DNA from: CBDEUK01 sp965250225
GTDB lineage: Bacteria; Pseudomonadota; Gammaproteobacteria; Eutrophobiales; Eutrophobiaceae
Direction: 5' to 3'
Length of the DNA: 64,000 bases
Assembly: GCA_965250225.1 (NCBI GenBank)
Contig: CBDFNQ010000037.1
Location: 186,001-250,000 of the forward strand
The stretch's first letter is position 1, and the number at the start of each line of letters is the position of its first letter. The notes below the pieces were generated by a model that did no database searches, was not told the DNA's origin, and saw nothing but the letters and a program-made list of their open reading frames with translations. Shown in pieces: positions 43,596-52,958 of the stretch. Position numbers and translations under genes: made by a program.

Positions 43596-44171
43596 CTAGT
43601 TGTTAAACATTTCTTTTACACTGACGTCTGTGAGCTCTTCTTCGCCGAATTCAAGCAGGTCTCTGGCACCGAAATTAAATAATCTGGCGATGATCAGATC
43701 CGGGAACTGTTCGATGCGAATATTATTATTATTCACGGTTTCATTATAAAACTCACGTCGATCTGCAATGGCATTCTCAAGGCCGGAGATACGATTTTGC
43801 AAATGGGTAAAATTCTCATTTGCCTTGAGATCAGGATAAGCTTCGGCAACCGCGAAAAGATTTCCCAGTCCCATTCTTAATTGTGTCTCTGCTGTGCCGA
43901 GTGCAGCAATATCGCCTTTCTCGCGTGCTGCTGAAACCGCCGAGCGTGCCTGCATCACTTTTTCCAGGGTCTCCTGCTCATACTTCATATACTGTTTGCA
44001 GGTCTCAACCAGTTTTGGTAATTCATCATGGCGTTGTTTTAACAGGACATCAATATTAGCCCAGGCTTTGTCAACATTGTGTTTCAGGGCCACGAGATTG
44101 TTGTACAGCGTTACGCCATAGAGCGCGATCATGGCAATAATAGCGAGGATTACGATGGTCGTTATTTCCAT
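43596..44171 (-). CDS. lemA: LemA family protein
   Basis: A 191-residue protein with one N-terminal membrane helix (TIVILAIIAMIALYGVTLYN) and a long helical body: LKHNVDKAWANIDVLLKQRH, DELPKLVETCKQYMKYE and YPDLKANENFTHLQNRISGL are the family marks. LemA proteins are widespread membrane-anchored helical bundles of unknown role, often beside GIDE or HtpX genes; here the GIDE partner is present. Confidence 0.93.
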   Translation of the reverse strand: MEITTIVILAIIAMIALYGVTLYNNLVALKHNVDKAWANIDVLLKQRHDELPKLVETCKQYMKYEQETLEKVMQARSAVSAAREKGDIAALGTAETQLRMGLGNLFAVAEAYPDLKANENFTHLQNRISGLENAIADRREFYNETVNNNNIRIEQFPDLIIARLFNFGARDLLEFGEEELTDVSVKEMFNN

Positions 44172-44255
44172 AAAGCTAGTCTCCGGTTCTGTTCCTGGTC
44201 ATAAAGACCCAATGCATAGTTTTATTGTGTCATCATTTAATTTCGATCGCAATAC

Positions 44256-44276
44256 GAATGAGAATAATTATTAATC
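44256..44276. promoter_or_regulatory. Possible Fur box upstream of bacterioferritin
   Basis: GAATGAGAATAATTATTAAT resembles overlapping GATAAT-type hexamers of Fur sites, 90 bases before the bfr start. Weaker than the two sites near bfd. Confidence 0.4.
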
Positions 44277-44366
44277 AAAATCAATAGCTTAGCTCTTGAC
44301 TTGAGCGTTTGGTAGATTAATATTATTCATAGGTTCAATACAAGTATATTTTGAGGAGTATGAGGC

Positions 44367-44837
44367 ATGAAAGGCGATATTAAGGTCATTGAATATTTAA
44401 ACGTGGTATTAAAAAATGAATTGACGGCCATCAATCAATATTTTCTCCATGCCAAAATGTATAAGGATTGGGGCCTAAAGGAACTTGCGGAGCATGAGCA
44501 TCACGAATCGATTGATGAAATGAAACATGCGGATGTATTGATCGAACGTATTCTGTTTTTGGAAGGTTTACCCAACTTACAGGCCCTTGGATCATTAATG
44601 ATTGGCGAGAACACACAGGAAATGCTGAGTTGTGATCTCAAACTTGAAATAATAGCCCATAAGGATTTGAAGGAGGCAATTAGTTATTGCGAGAGCATCC
44701 AGGATTACGTCAGTCGAGAATTATTTGAAGACATACTGGAAAGTGAAGAAGAGCATATAGATTGGCTGGAAACCCAACTAGAATTGATAAAAAAAGTGGG
44801 TCTGGAAAATTACCAGCAGTCGAAGATGGAGTCTTGA
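44367..44837 (+). CDS. bfr: Bacterioferritin
   Basis: A 156-residue, 24-mer-forming iron store. All ferroxidase ligands are at canonical positions: E18, E51, H54, E94, E127, H130. The heme-binding methionine M52 is present (DEMKHAD), so this is heme-type bacterioferritin and not ferritin. A GAGGAG ribosome binding site precedes the start. Its partner ferredoxin bfd lies 2.6 kb downstream, with two broken genes in between. Confidence 0.97.
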   Translation: MKGDIKVIEYLNVVLKNELTAINQYFLHAKMYKDWGLKELAEHEHHESIDEMKHADVLIERILFLEGLPNLQALGSLMIGENTQEMLSCDLKLEIIAHKDLKEAISYCESIQDYVSRELFEDILESEEEHIDWLETQLELIKKVGLENYQQSKMES

Positions 44838-44995
44838 GCTACAGCTGGTTTATGAGCCAGTCCCAGCCCAACTATCCAGTTACTAACGGTTTCGATCGGA
44901 CTATGATTTCAGGTATAACAACATAAAAAAAGCTCTCCAGAAAACACTCGTAATATTATTGATGTGATTTACTCCGATTTTCTAAGGAGATCAAA

Positions 44996-45767
44996 ATGGA
45001 TATCTTACTTACTTAAGAAGGGCCAGTTCAAGGTTGTTCTTCCCTTCGCCTTTTTTCTTTTTTCAGCTGATGTGTATTCTTTAACTACGCATTCTCTTCT
45101 CGAAGACCCAACATTCGCGACACTTGCTCCAGGCCCAGATGGTTTGTTTACTACCGCTGATGATTTAGACGTGTCAACGCTGATTCCTTGATACCAATAC
45201 CAGCGGAACCGCCTCGATCGGTTTTTTCCCGTTTGTTGACCCCGGTGTTGGGTTGACCGTGACCAACATTACGGCAGGGTCGATTGTAACGGCGTCACCG
45301 CTGCAGTTAGGTATTAACCCAATGCTTTCTTACGATGTGGGCGTTGAGTCCTTTCAGGCTATTGGAGGGGCACTAACTCCTACTACAGCTGTGCTTGATC
45401 CAACCAAAACCAACCAGATTACCCTGTATGCCAACAATAGCTTCCAAACAGAATTCACCCATATTATTGGTGGCGGTCCTGCGGCGAACATTCTGTTTGC
45501 CAGTGGTAGTAATGGCTCGTATTTGTTGAAAGGACAAGATCCAGATGTCATTTTTGGTGCGGGCACAGACCTGGCGGCGCATTTCAATTTCCTGATCCCC
45601 TTGTTAGATCCGGATTGGTCTTATGTTGCTACAGAACGGTATACATCGTTTATCACCACCGCAGGCCTTTTCGTTGCGAGCATTACAACTTATGGTCCAT
45701 TCCTCCAGCCTTACCCTTGTTCGCTTCTGCACTGGTTTTTTTAAGACTGAGGAAGCGGAGGAAATAA
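44996..45767 (+). pseudogene. Frameshifted VPLPA-CTERM (PEP-CTERM type) surface protein
   Basis: A strong AAGGAGATC site precedes the ATG at 44996, but that frame stops after six codons. The signal peptide (FKVVLPFAFFLFSADVYS) is in a second frame, the body (TNTSGTASIGFFPFVDPG, ITAGSIVTASPLQLGI, DLAAHFNFLIPLL) in a third from about 45190, and the C-terminal sorting segment SIPPALPLFASALVFLRLRK in yet another from about 45690. Reading these in order gives one protein of about 250 residues of the VPLPA-CTERM class, which exosortases anchor to the envelope. Three breaks point to a dead gene, unless they are assembly errors. Confidence 0.7.
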
Positions 45768-45888
45768 AATATCCTTTCAATCAAATTTTGCTTGGCAACT
45801 TTTGCATAGTGGGCTGGATGTCATCGCTTTGGTGACCTTTGCCAAATAACAAAGCGGAGACTTATGGGAGACCTCTTTCAAGTAAATA

Positions 45889-46994
45889 CTACTTAATGTT
45901 CTCGTCTATTATGTTTTCGAATGGTCTCGGTTCGCCAATGCTATACCCCTGAGCATAGTCGACCCCAATCTCTTGTAGCATACCCTTGATGCGATTTTCA
46001 AATTCATATCGATTGATCAATCCAGTTAAAGCATCGTGTTTTGATTGATAAGAGAGTAGCTCATCGGCTTGCTTTCGATCGGTGATATCAATTACCGCTG
46101 CCTGGATGGCCTTCTCTCCCTGCCAGTCAATTAAAGTCACGTTATTCTCAAACCAGAAAAAACTTCCGTCTTTGCGCATGCCCCTGTTTTCATAAATGCT
46201 AGGAACCTCCTTATCACCTGCCATTCGACGTATCCTATAGCCCTCGATTCGTTCTTGTTCCTCCGGTGCCCAAAATATTTCTAATATAGAATCCATTGCC
46301 GTAATTTCTTCAGGATTTGTATAACCAAATATATCTGCACAGATCTGATTAGCAAAAAGAGGCTTAAAATTTCTATGCACAAAGATCCCTTGTAGAGATC
46401 CTTCAACAATATTTCGAAATTTTTGTTCGCTCTCTACAATTGTATTTTCTGCTTGTCGTCGTTCTTTGATTTCCCCTCTTAATTCTTCATTAGTATCTTC
46501 AAGTTGTGATGTACGTTCTTTAACCCTTTGTTCAAGAGCTTGATTGAGTTGTTGTATTTTTTTTTCGCTTTCTTACGTTGTAAAATTTCGTATTCAAGTT
46601 CCTGGTTTTTTGCTCTGAGCAGTGTAGGACTGGGCAAAGCTACAGCCCGTGGTATCAGGAACCAAAATATGATTGTTGTTGCAACTGAGACTATTCTAGT
46701 TATTGCCTTGATAAAAGCCTGAGCACCGAAATCCGGATTCCATATAGTCCAGACGCTAAAAAAATGTGATGAACCACATGCGGCAAACATTAAAATTCCA
46801 AATGGAATGACAAACCATTTATAGGGGATGTCATCCCGTTTCACGAAAATATAAACCGAGCCGGCTGTCACGCCATAATAGGCCATACCAGTGGCAATAT
46901 CGGATAGGACATGTGTATAAAGAATATCTTGTCGCCAGAGAAAGCACATGCCGTGGGGCATAAAACCATTTGAATTAAATAGTGATTCCATCAT
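45889..46994 (-). pseudogene. Decayed ethylene-receptor-like PAS-GGDEF-EAL sensor
   Basis: The N-terminal frame (start 46994) has three membrane helices like the ethylene-binding domain of plant ETR1 and cyanobacterial Etr1: D32 in LSDIATGMAYY, C73 and H77 in AACGSSHFFS (the copper ligands), and IPYKWFVIPFG. After the helix LLRAKNQELEYEILQRKKAKKK a nine-base T run (46557-46565) shifts the frame; the coiled-coil and a PAS domain continue in the next frame. GGDEF starts (DALTGLINRYEFENRI) but jumps at once to an EAL end (GVDYAQGYSIGEPRPFENI), so both catalytic domains are deleted. Confidence 0.75.
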
Positions 46995-47382
46995 TAAAAT
47001 TTCCAGTTTAAAGTTAATTTCACATTCTCAAATCAATATTTATAATCACGTTAGAATTTAGAAGATCGTATGGTGAATGGATAGTTTTACAGCCCTTTTC
47101 AGAAATAGCCCTAATGAGCTATTAAGTGGATAGTTAAACAAGTCAGAGACACTAAGTCTTGAGCGTTTAAAATAAGAATTCAATAGCAATCATATAGATC
47201 TGTACATACTGAAAAATACACTCAAATTCAGGGTGTTACTGGAGCAGGAGATGCGGCAGTATATTTTTATATCAGAGAGAATTCGTCAGCTTTTCAATTG
47301 TTTTGGCGATACATTCTTTATAATTAATCGATGCTTCCCATTTAAGTGACACAACCATACAAGTGTTTTCATATCAGTTGTT
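46995..47382. other. Gene-poor stretch before bfd
   Basis: No gene recognised. A 28-codon minus-strand frame (start 47358, stop 47272) has no ribosome binding site and is not supported. The right end leads into a Fur-box-like sequence. Confidence 0.5.
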
Positions 47383-47400
47383 GATAATAATTATCATTAC
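47383..47400. promoter_or_regulatory. Fur box upstream of bfd
   Basis: GATAATAATTATCATTAC consists of overlapping GATAAT-like hexamers in both orientations, continued by GATTACAATTATTAC. It lies 50-70 bases before bfd, at promoter distance. Confidence 0.65.
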
Positions 47401-47449
47401 GATTACAATTATTACTTAAGTTTAGAGAACTCAGGTCGTTAATTGAATT

Positions 47450-47641
47450 ATGTATATGTATATCTGTATCTGTAAATCCGTGACCGAAGCGGACATCAAG
47501 AAAGCCGTAGGTGGAGGTGCCAACAGCATGCATCATCTGCGAGCAGAGCTAAAATGCAGCACTCAATGTGGCAGTTGTGATGCTCTTGTTGAATCTTGCC
47601 TGGAAGATCAGTTGTCATCTTCTGACATCTCATTCGCTTAA
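47450..47641 (+). CDS. bfd: Bacterioferritin-associated ferredoxin
   Basis: A small [2Fe-2S] protein (63 residues, or 61 from the second ATG at 47456) that reduces stored iron in bacterioferritin for release. The ligand pattern is CIC near the start (MYICICKSVTEADIKKAV) and CSTQCGSC in the second half. It is usually induced by iron shortage, which agrees with the Fur-box-like site upstream. Confidence 0.93.
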   Translation: MYMYICICKSVTEADIKKAVGGGANSMHHLRAELKCSTQCGSCDALVESCLEDQLSSSDISFA

Positions 47642-47708
47642 GTTAGTTTCCACTTTACATAAATCCCCATTGCATGTTTCAATTCTATGGGGTATTTTAT
47701 TTATTAAT

Positions 47709-47727
47709 CGTAATGATTCTCATTATT
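47709..47727. promoter_or_regulatory. Fur box upstream of the porin operon
   Basis: CGTAATGATTCTCATTATT matches 14 of 19 positions of the classical GATAATGATAATCATTATC site and lies 36 bases before the porin ATG, placing it over the likely promoter of the iron operon. Confidence 0.7.
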
Positions 47728-47762
47728 ATTTAGAATCGTGCTTGTATATAAGAGGTAGGGTA

Positions 47763-48977
47763 ATGATAATAGCTTGTACAAAATTACCTATTTTGCTCGG
47801 ACTTGGTTTGCTGATGTTGTTGGGTTCAGCTCATGCTGCGACACCCAGTCAGGAAGAAATGTGGGAGATTATTCAGCAACAACAAAGCGTGATTGAAGAG
47901 TTACAACGAAAATTAGAAATGACGGAACGAAAGGTTGAAGTAACTGATAAGAAAGTTGAAGATTCCAGGGAAGAGTTAGAAGCGGCTGCTGAAGCGATTG
48001 AAGAAGCACAAACAACTGCTAATTCGGCGGCTACCTGGGCTGATAAAACCTCGGTTGGTGGTTATGGTGAATTACATTACAACAGTGTTGAAGGTGATGA
48101 TGAAGTTGATTTTCATCGACTTGTTTTGTTTTTTGGCCATGAATTCACCGATGGCATACGTTTCTTTTCTGAATTAGAACTCGAACATGCAGTAGCGGGC
48201 GAAGGAGAAAATGGAGAAATTGAACTGGAACAAGCGTGGATTGAACTGGATATTAATGATCATCACAGGTTAAGAACTGGTCTGGATATTGTTCCGGTTG
48301 GGATCATTAATTATAACCATGAACCCAATACTTTCTATGGTGTTGAACGACCGGAAGTGGAAAAGAGGATCATTCCTTCTACCTGGTCGGAAGCGGGTAT
48401 AGGAGTTAATGGTGATTTTGCACCGGGCTGGAACTACGATGTTGTTTTACATTCAGGACTGCAGACCATTACCAGTATTCGTGCCGGGCGTCAGAAGGTA
48501 TCAGAAGCCAATGCTGATCATCCCGCACTAACCACACGTTTAAGATATACCGGTATTCCAGGCCTTGAAGTCGGTGGTTCTGTGCATTATCAAAGTGATA
48601 TAACGGGTGATTTAGCATCCGGCTCAAACAGTGCCAGTTTGATCGAAGGCCATGTTGACTGGAAACATTCCAGTGGTTTCGGGTTACGTGCACTGTATGC
48701 GCAGTGGGATCTGGATTCGGTTTTAGCGGCCGCAGGTGATGATGAGCAATATGGTTATTATGTTGAGCCTGCTTATCGTTTTCCGTTGTCCTTCATCAAA
48801 GGAGAGGCTGGTGTATTTATTCGATATAGTGAATGGAATTTGTCCGATGCAAGTGAGAATGATCGTTTTGAAACCGGTATGAATTACTGGCCCCATGAAA
48901 ATATTGCCTTTAAATTTGACTGGTTTGATCAAAATGCCGATAACGGATTTAATCTGGGTATGGGTTATCAGTTCTGA
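47763..48977 (+). CDS. Outer-membrane porin heading the iron operon
   Basis: The ATG at 47763 gives 404 residues and a clean signal peptide (LPILLGLGLLMLLGSAHA), with GAGGTAGGG upstream; the frame is open 65 codons further but across the bfd gene. After cleavage comes a coiled-coil (about 30-80, EELQRKLEMTERKVEVTDKK) and then a beta-barrel of amphipathic strands ending in phenylalanine (GMGYQF), the usual outer-membrane sorting signal. It resembles phosphate-selective-porin-type barrels. First gene of a six-gene cluster with an FMN protein and an iron ABC transporter. Confidence 0.88.
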   Translation: MIIACTKLPILLGLGLLMLLGSAHAATPSQEEMWEIIQQQQSVIEELQRKLEMTERKVEVTDKKVEDSREELEAAAEAIEEAQTTANSAATWADKTSVGGYGELHYNSVEGDDEVDFHRLVLFFGHEFTDGIRFFSELELEHAVAGEGENGEIELEQAWIELDINDHHRLRTGLDIVPVGIINYNHEPNTFYGVERPEVEKRIIPSTWSEAGIGVNGDFAPGWNYDVVLHSGLQTITSIRAGRQKVSEANADHPALTTRLRYTGIPGLEVGGSVHYQSDITGDLASGSNSASLIEGHVDWKHSSGFGLRALYAQWDLDSVLAAAGDDEQYGYYVEPAYRFPLSFIKGEAGVFIRYSEWNLSDASENDRFETGMNYWPHENIAFKFDWFDQNADNGFNLGMGYQF

Positions 48978-49492
48978 TGATATATCGATGCATACTGACG
49001 TTGTGCTTGATTATTGCAAGTAATAGTACGTTTGCAACCGGTGTGTATCTTGCTCCAAATGATTTTATTGCTGATGTATTTGATAATGAACCACCAGAAG
49101 CTAAACGTCTATGGATAAAAAAAGATCTAAAACTATCTATAAGAAAGATCATGGACAGAGACCTCGGCGTATTACGTCTTCGATATTGGCAAAAAGATGA
49201 TCGTACTGCATGGATACTGGAAGAGATCGGTAAAGAAAAGCCCATTACAACAGGTATTGTAATTAGTGATGACAAGATCGAAGAATTAAGGATCTTAGTT
49301 TTCAGAGAATCCAGAGGTTGGGAAATCAGGTATCCGTTTTTTACGGATCAATTTAAACAAGCAAGATTAACAGCAGATAATCAACTCAATAAAAAGATTG
49401 ATGCTATCACAGGCGCAACCTTATCGAAGAATGCAATGGTGAAGGTTTCTCGATTGGCCTTGTATTTAACAGATTATATTCAAAATAATTAG
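48977..49492 (+). CDS. Periplasmic FMN-binding domain protein
   Basis: A 171-residue protein with a signal peptide (ILTLCLIIASNSTFA) and one FMN-binding domain. DAITGATLSKNAM holds the TGAT motif in which ApbE attaches FMN to threonine, as in NqrC and RnfG. The start codon overlaps the porin stop by one base (TGATG), so the two are tightly coupled. In this operon it is placed to pass electrons in the periplasm, possibly to ferric iron; that role is inferred from context. Confidence 0.88.
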   Translation: MIYRCILTLCLIIASNSTFATGVYLAPNDFIADVFDNEPPEAKRLWIKKDLKLSIRKIMDRDLGVLRLRYWQKDDRTAWILEEIGKEKPITTGIVISDDKIEELRILVFRESRGWEIRYPFFTDQFKQARLTADNQLNKKIDAITGATLSKNAMVKVSRLALYLTDYIQNN

Positions 49493-49496
49493 AGCT

Positions 49497-50240
49497 ATGC
49501 ATTTACCATTTTTTTATAACTGGCACAGTCGATTCGGAATAATAATCGCTTTTTTTGTGATTGTATTGGTCATGAGCGGTTTTGCATTGAATCACACTGA
49601 ACAGTTGAGGTTGGATGATCAGTATGTTCAATCAGAATGGTTACTAAACTGGTATAAAATTGATATTGATCGAGATCCGATAACTTTTATTGTTAACAAC
49701 AAAACAGTTACACAATTAGGCCAGCGATTATATCTGGATACTGAAGAAATCAAATCTGAAGTAACACACTTAACAGGTGCCGTTAAATTAGTTGATAGTC
49801 TTATAATTTCAGTAGATCAGGAATTACTGCTATTTGATGAGAATGATAAGGCCATAGAAATTTTAGCCAGTGTCGATGGTGTCCCATCAGGGATGAAAAG
49901 AATTGGCATAGATACAGACGGTTTATTGGTGCTGGATGCTGCACATGGATTTTACCACGTGGATTTAGAAGAAATGAAATGGCGAGAAGCAGATAAAGTC
50001 AAGGCGCAATGGTCAGAGTCCACAGAACCAACTCAAGAGTTATTGTTTAAACTCAAGCAATTATATCGTGGCAAAGGTCTTACGTCGGAGAGAGTGATTC
50101 AGGATATTCATTCCGGACGAATACTTGGATTTTGGGGTGTGGTAATTATGGATGTTATTGGATTTTTATTATTATTGTTAGCTATCAGTGGAAGCTATAT
50201 GTGGTTTAAACGAACAAGAAATACAGAGTTGGAAACATGA
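49497..50240 (+). CDS. PepSY-associated membrane protein
   Basis: A 247-residue protein with an N-terminal helix (FGIIIAFFVIVLVMSGFALN), a periplasmic domain of about 170 residues and a C-terminal helix (VVIMDVIGFLLLLLAISGSYMWF). The WHSRFG at the start, LNHTEQL after the first helix, and DIHSGRILGFWGV before the last are the marks of the PepSY-TM group. Larger relatives reduce ferric siderophores with heme carried between helices; histidines H9, H22 and H205 could serve here. Between an FMN protein and an iron transporter, it likely feeds electrons to Fe(III). Confidence 0.8.
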   Translation: MHLPFFYNWHSRFGIIIAFFVIVLVMSGFALNHTEQLRLDDQYVQSEWLLNWYKIDIDRDPITFIVNNKTVTQLGQRLYLDTEEIKSEVTHLTGAVKLVDSLIISVDQELLLFDENDKAIEILASVDGVPSGMKRIGIDTDGLLVLDAAHGFYHVDLEEMKWREADKVKAQWSESTEPTQELLFKLKQLYRGKGLTSERVIQDIHSGRILGFWGVVIMDVIGFLLLLLAISGSYMWFKRTRNTELET

Positions 50241-51253
50241 TTGTATCTCTACGTTCATTTCTTGTTGTTTTATTAATGACGATAACAAGTGCCTCATACT
50301 CAGCGGAGGTCAATGTTTATTCAGCACGTAAAGAAGCTTTAATCAAGCCACTATTAAAACAATTCACCAAAGAAACCGGCATTAAAGTCAATCTTATTAC
50401 TGGACAGGCAGATGCGTTAATAAAACGTATGGAAGTGGAAGACATGAATAGTCCGGCCGATATATTGATCACAGTTGATGCCGCGCGTCTTTATCGAGCA
50501 AAAGAAAAAAAATTATTTCAGACCATTAATTCAGATTATCTCAATCAGAGAGTACCAGTGTCTTATCGAGATCCAGATGGCTATTGGTTTGGTTTATCTT
50601 TGCGATCACGGGTGATTGTTTATGCCGCTAGTCGAGTCGATCAATCTTTGTTGTCCAGTTATGAATCTCTATCCGATCCACAATGGAATAAAAAATTATG
50701 CGTACGTTCTTCCTCAAATGTGTATAACCAATCATTAGTTGCCAGTTTAATCGCGCACCATGGTGTTGATGAAACTGAAAAATGGGCAAAGGGACTTGTT
50801 AATAATTTTGCCCGTTCGCCGAAAGGAGGTGATCGTGATCAGATCAAGGCCGTCGCTGCTGGGCAATGCGATATTGCTTTAGTCAATACGTATTATATTG
50901 GCGGGATGGTTGATTCAATCGACGCTGCTGAACGAGAGTCAGTGAGTAGGGTAAAAATATTTTGGCCGAATCAGGCAGGCCGTGGCACGCATTTAAACTT
51001 AAGCGGCATTGGTTTAACACGATCAGCGAAACATAAGACGGAGGCGATTTGCTTAATTGAGTTTTTGTTAAACGATGAATCACAATCCTGGTATGCAAAA
51101 GTGAATTATGAGTATCCGGTAGTTGCTGGAATTGCGCGTAGCGACCTGTTGACACAATGGGGTGAATTTAAGGCAGATGATATCAATATGGCACTATTAG
51201 GAAAATATAACAGTGATGCTGTTTTGTTGATGGATCGGGCTAGATGGAAATAG
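50237..51253 (+). CDS. fbpA: Ferric iron ABC transporter substrate-binding protein
   Basis: A 338-residue periplasmic binding protein of the FbpA/FutA group. The signal peptide (FLVVLLMTITSASYSA) is followed by VNVYSARKEALIKPLLKQF. The tyrosine pair that holds Fe(III) is visible in VNTYYIGG. GRGTHLNLSGIGL and the C-terminal YEYPVVAGI are further family marks. Overlaps the PepSY gene by four bases (ATGA), so translation is coupled. Phosphate-like synergistic anions are common in relatives. Confidence 0.94.
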   Translation: MIVSLRSFLVVLLMTITSASYSAEVNVYSARKEALIKPLLKQFTKETGIKVNLITGQADALIKRMEVEDMNSPADILITVDAARLYRAKEKKLFQTINSDYLNQRVPVSYRDPDGYWFGLSLRSRVIVYAASRVDQSLLSSYESLSDPQWNKKLCVRSSSNVYNQSLVASLIAHHGVDETEKWAKGLVNNFARSPKGGDRDQIKAVAAGQCDIALVNTYYIGGMVDSIDAAERESVSRVKIFWPNQAGRGTHLNLSGIGLTRSAKHKTEAICLIEFLLNDESQSWYAKVNYEYPVVAGIARSDLLTQWGEFKADDINMALLGKYNSDAVLLMDRARWK

Positions 51254-51266
51254 CCTTTACTTAAAA

Positions 51267-52958
51267 ATGTCAAACTGTGAGTCGCAAGTCTGTTCCACAA
51301 GGCCTGCAGAGTTTTTTGCAGAATTTAATCTTTGGAAATCCAGTGCATTTTTGCTGTCCCTATTACTTTCTATTCCGCTACTGACAGTTTTTTATTGCAT
51401 CTTCGTGCCAAACGCAGCAGTTTGGGAACATCTATATGCGACACTGTTGAAAGATTACGTCGTCAATTCCTTACTGTTAATGTCTGGTGTAGGATGTTTG
51501 ACATTATTAGCGGGTGTTTCCAGTGCCTGGTTGGTGACGATGTGCCGATTCCCCGGCAGTCGTTTTTTCAGTTTCCTGTTGTTATTGCCGATGGCGATAC
51601 CTGCTTACATTATTGCCTATACCTATACCGGTGTACTGGATATTGCAGGCCCATTACAGAATTGGATAAGGCTGAGCTTCGAATTAAGTTATGGCGACTA
51701 CTGGTTCCCAGAGGTTCGTTCGCTTTCAGGTGCGATCTTCGTCATGTCACTGGTGCTTTATCCTTATGTGTATTTATTAGCGAGAGCTTCGTTTATTGAG
51801 CAATCGATTTGTGTACTGGAAGTCTCAAGGACACTAGGTTGTGGACCTATGAGAATGTTTTTCACGGTTGCCCTGGCATTAGCACGACCGGCAATTCTTG
51901 TCGGCTTGTCACTGGTGATGATGGAAACGTTGGCTGATTATGGAACCGTACAATTTTTCGGTGTGCCCACTTTTACTACAGGTATTTTTAAAACCTGGTT
52001 TGGTCTCGATAACAGCATAGCAGCGGCACAATTATCTGCCTTCATGTTATTTTTTGTGATCGTCCTGATATATCTGGAGCAACGTTCACGAAAACAAGCA
52101 ATGTATTATCACAGCAGTTCAAGATACAGTCGAATTGAGCTGATACGTTTAAAGGGTGGTCGTGCTATAGCCGCATTCATTTTATGCAGTGGCCTGATAA
52201 TTTTTGGTTTTTTTCTACCTGTTAGTTTTTTGGTCAAATGGTCGTTAGAAACCTACAGTAATGTGATTGATGATAGTTTTATTCAATTAATCTGGAATAG
52301 TTTTTCGCTTGCTAGTTTGACAGCTGCCATCGCTTTACTCCTGGCATTATTCTTTGTCTATGGAAGGCGGCGCTATTCGGGTGTCTTATTATCACGCATT
52401 ATTCGTTTTCTGAGTCTGGGCTATGCGATGCCTGGAACCATTATTGCTGTGGGTGTCGTGTTGCCGTTTGCCTGGTTTGATAATGTGATCGATTCATGGG
52501 CAAAGGAAATGTTTGGTATTGGCACAGGTTTAATTTTTAGTGGAACTTTGTTTATTCTTCTGTTTGCTTATTTAGTCCGTTTTTTAGCAGTATCGTTAAA
52601 TACAGTAGACGCAGCCTTGCTTAAGGTAAAGCCCGTTGTTGATGAAGCGGGAATGACCATGGGGATGAATAATATTCAGATCATCAAAGACATACACATG
52701 CCAATGATTAAAGGCAGTTTGCTAACGGCTGTTTTGTTAGTCTTTGTTGATGTATTAAAAGAACTTCCTGCTACGTTGATATTAAGGCCGTTCAATTTTA
52801 ATACACTGGCAATTAAAACGTATGAATTGGCAAATGAAGAACGACTGGCGGACGCTGCAACACCGGCTCTGGCTATTGTCCTTGCCGGCATAATTCCCGT
52901 TATTTTATTAAGTATCTCAATCGCTAAATCCAGGCCAGGCCAACATGAATCATCTTGA
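51267..52958 (+). CDS. fbpB: Ferric iron ABC transporter permease
   Basis: A 563-residue inner-membrane protein built of two homologous halves, each with about six helices, as in FbpB-type fused permeases. The ATPase-contact (EAA-like) loops are near ARTLGCGPMRMFFTVALALA (written in part as SRTLGCG) and DEAGMTMGMNNIQIIKDIHM. It forms the channel for iron delivered by the preceding binding protein. Thirteen bases after fbpA and overlapping fbpC by 14. Confidence 0.94.
   Translation: MSNCESQVCSTRPAEFFAEFNLWKSSAFLLSLLLSIPLLTVFYCIFVPNAAVWEHLYATLLKDYVVNSLLLMSGVGCLTLLAGVSSAWLVTMCRFPGSRFFSFLLLLPMAIPAYIIAYTYTGVLDIAGPLQNWIRLSFELSYGDYWFPEVRSLSGAIFVMSLVLYPYVYLLARASFIEQSICVLEVSRTLGCGPMRMFFTVALALARPAILVGLSLVMMETLADYGTVQFFGVPTFTTGIFKTWFGLDNSIAAAQLSAFMLFFVIVLIYLEQRSRKQAMYYHSSSRYSRIELIRLKGGRAIAAFILCSGLIIFGFFLPVSFLVKWSLETYSNVIDDSFIQLIWNSFSLASLTAAIALLLALFFVYGRRRYSGVLLSRIIRFLSLGYAMPGTIIAVGVVLPFAWFDNVIDSWAKEMFGIGTGLIFSGTLFILLFAYLVRFLAVSLNTVDAALLKVKPVVDEAGMTMGMNNIQIIKDIHMPMIKGSLLTAVLLVFVDVLKELPATLILRPFNFNTLAIKTYELANEERLADAATPALAIVLAGIIPVILLSISIAKSRPGQHESS

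Noticed and set aside
47272..47358. 28-codon minus-strand frame upstream of bfd
   Set aside because: No ribosome binding site, no recognisable product, and it lies next to a Fur-type promoter region.
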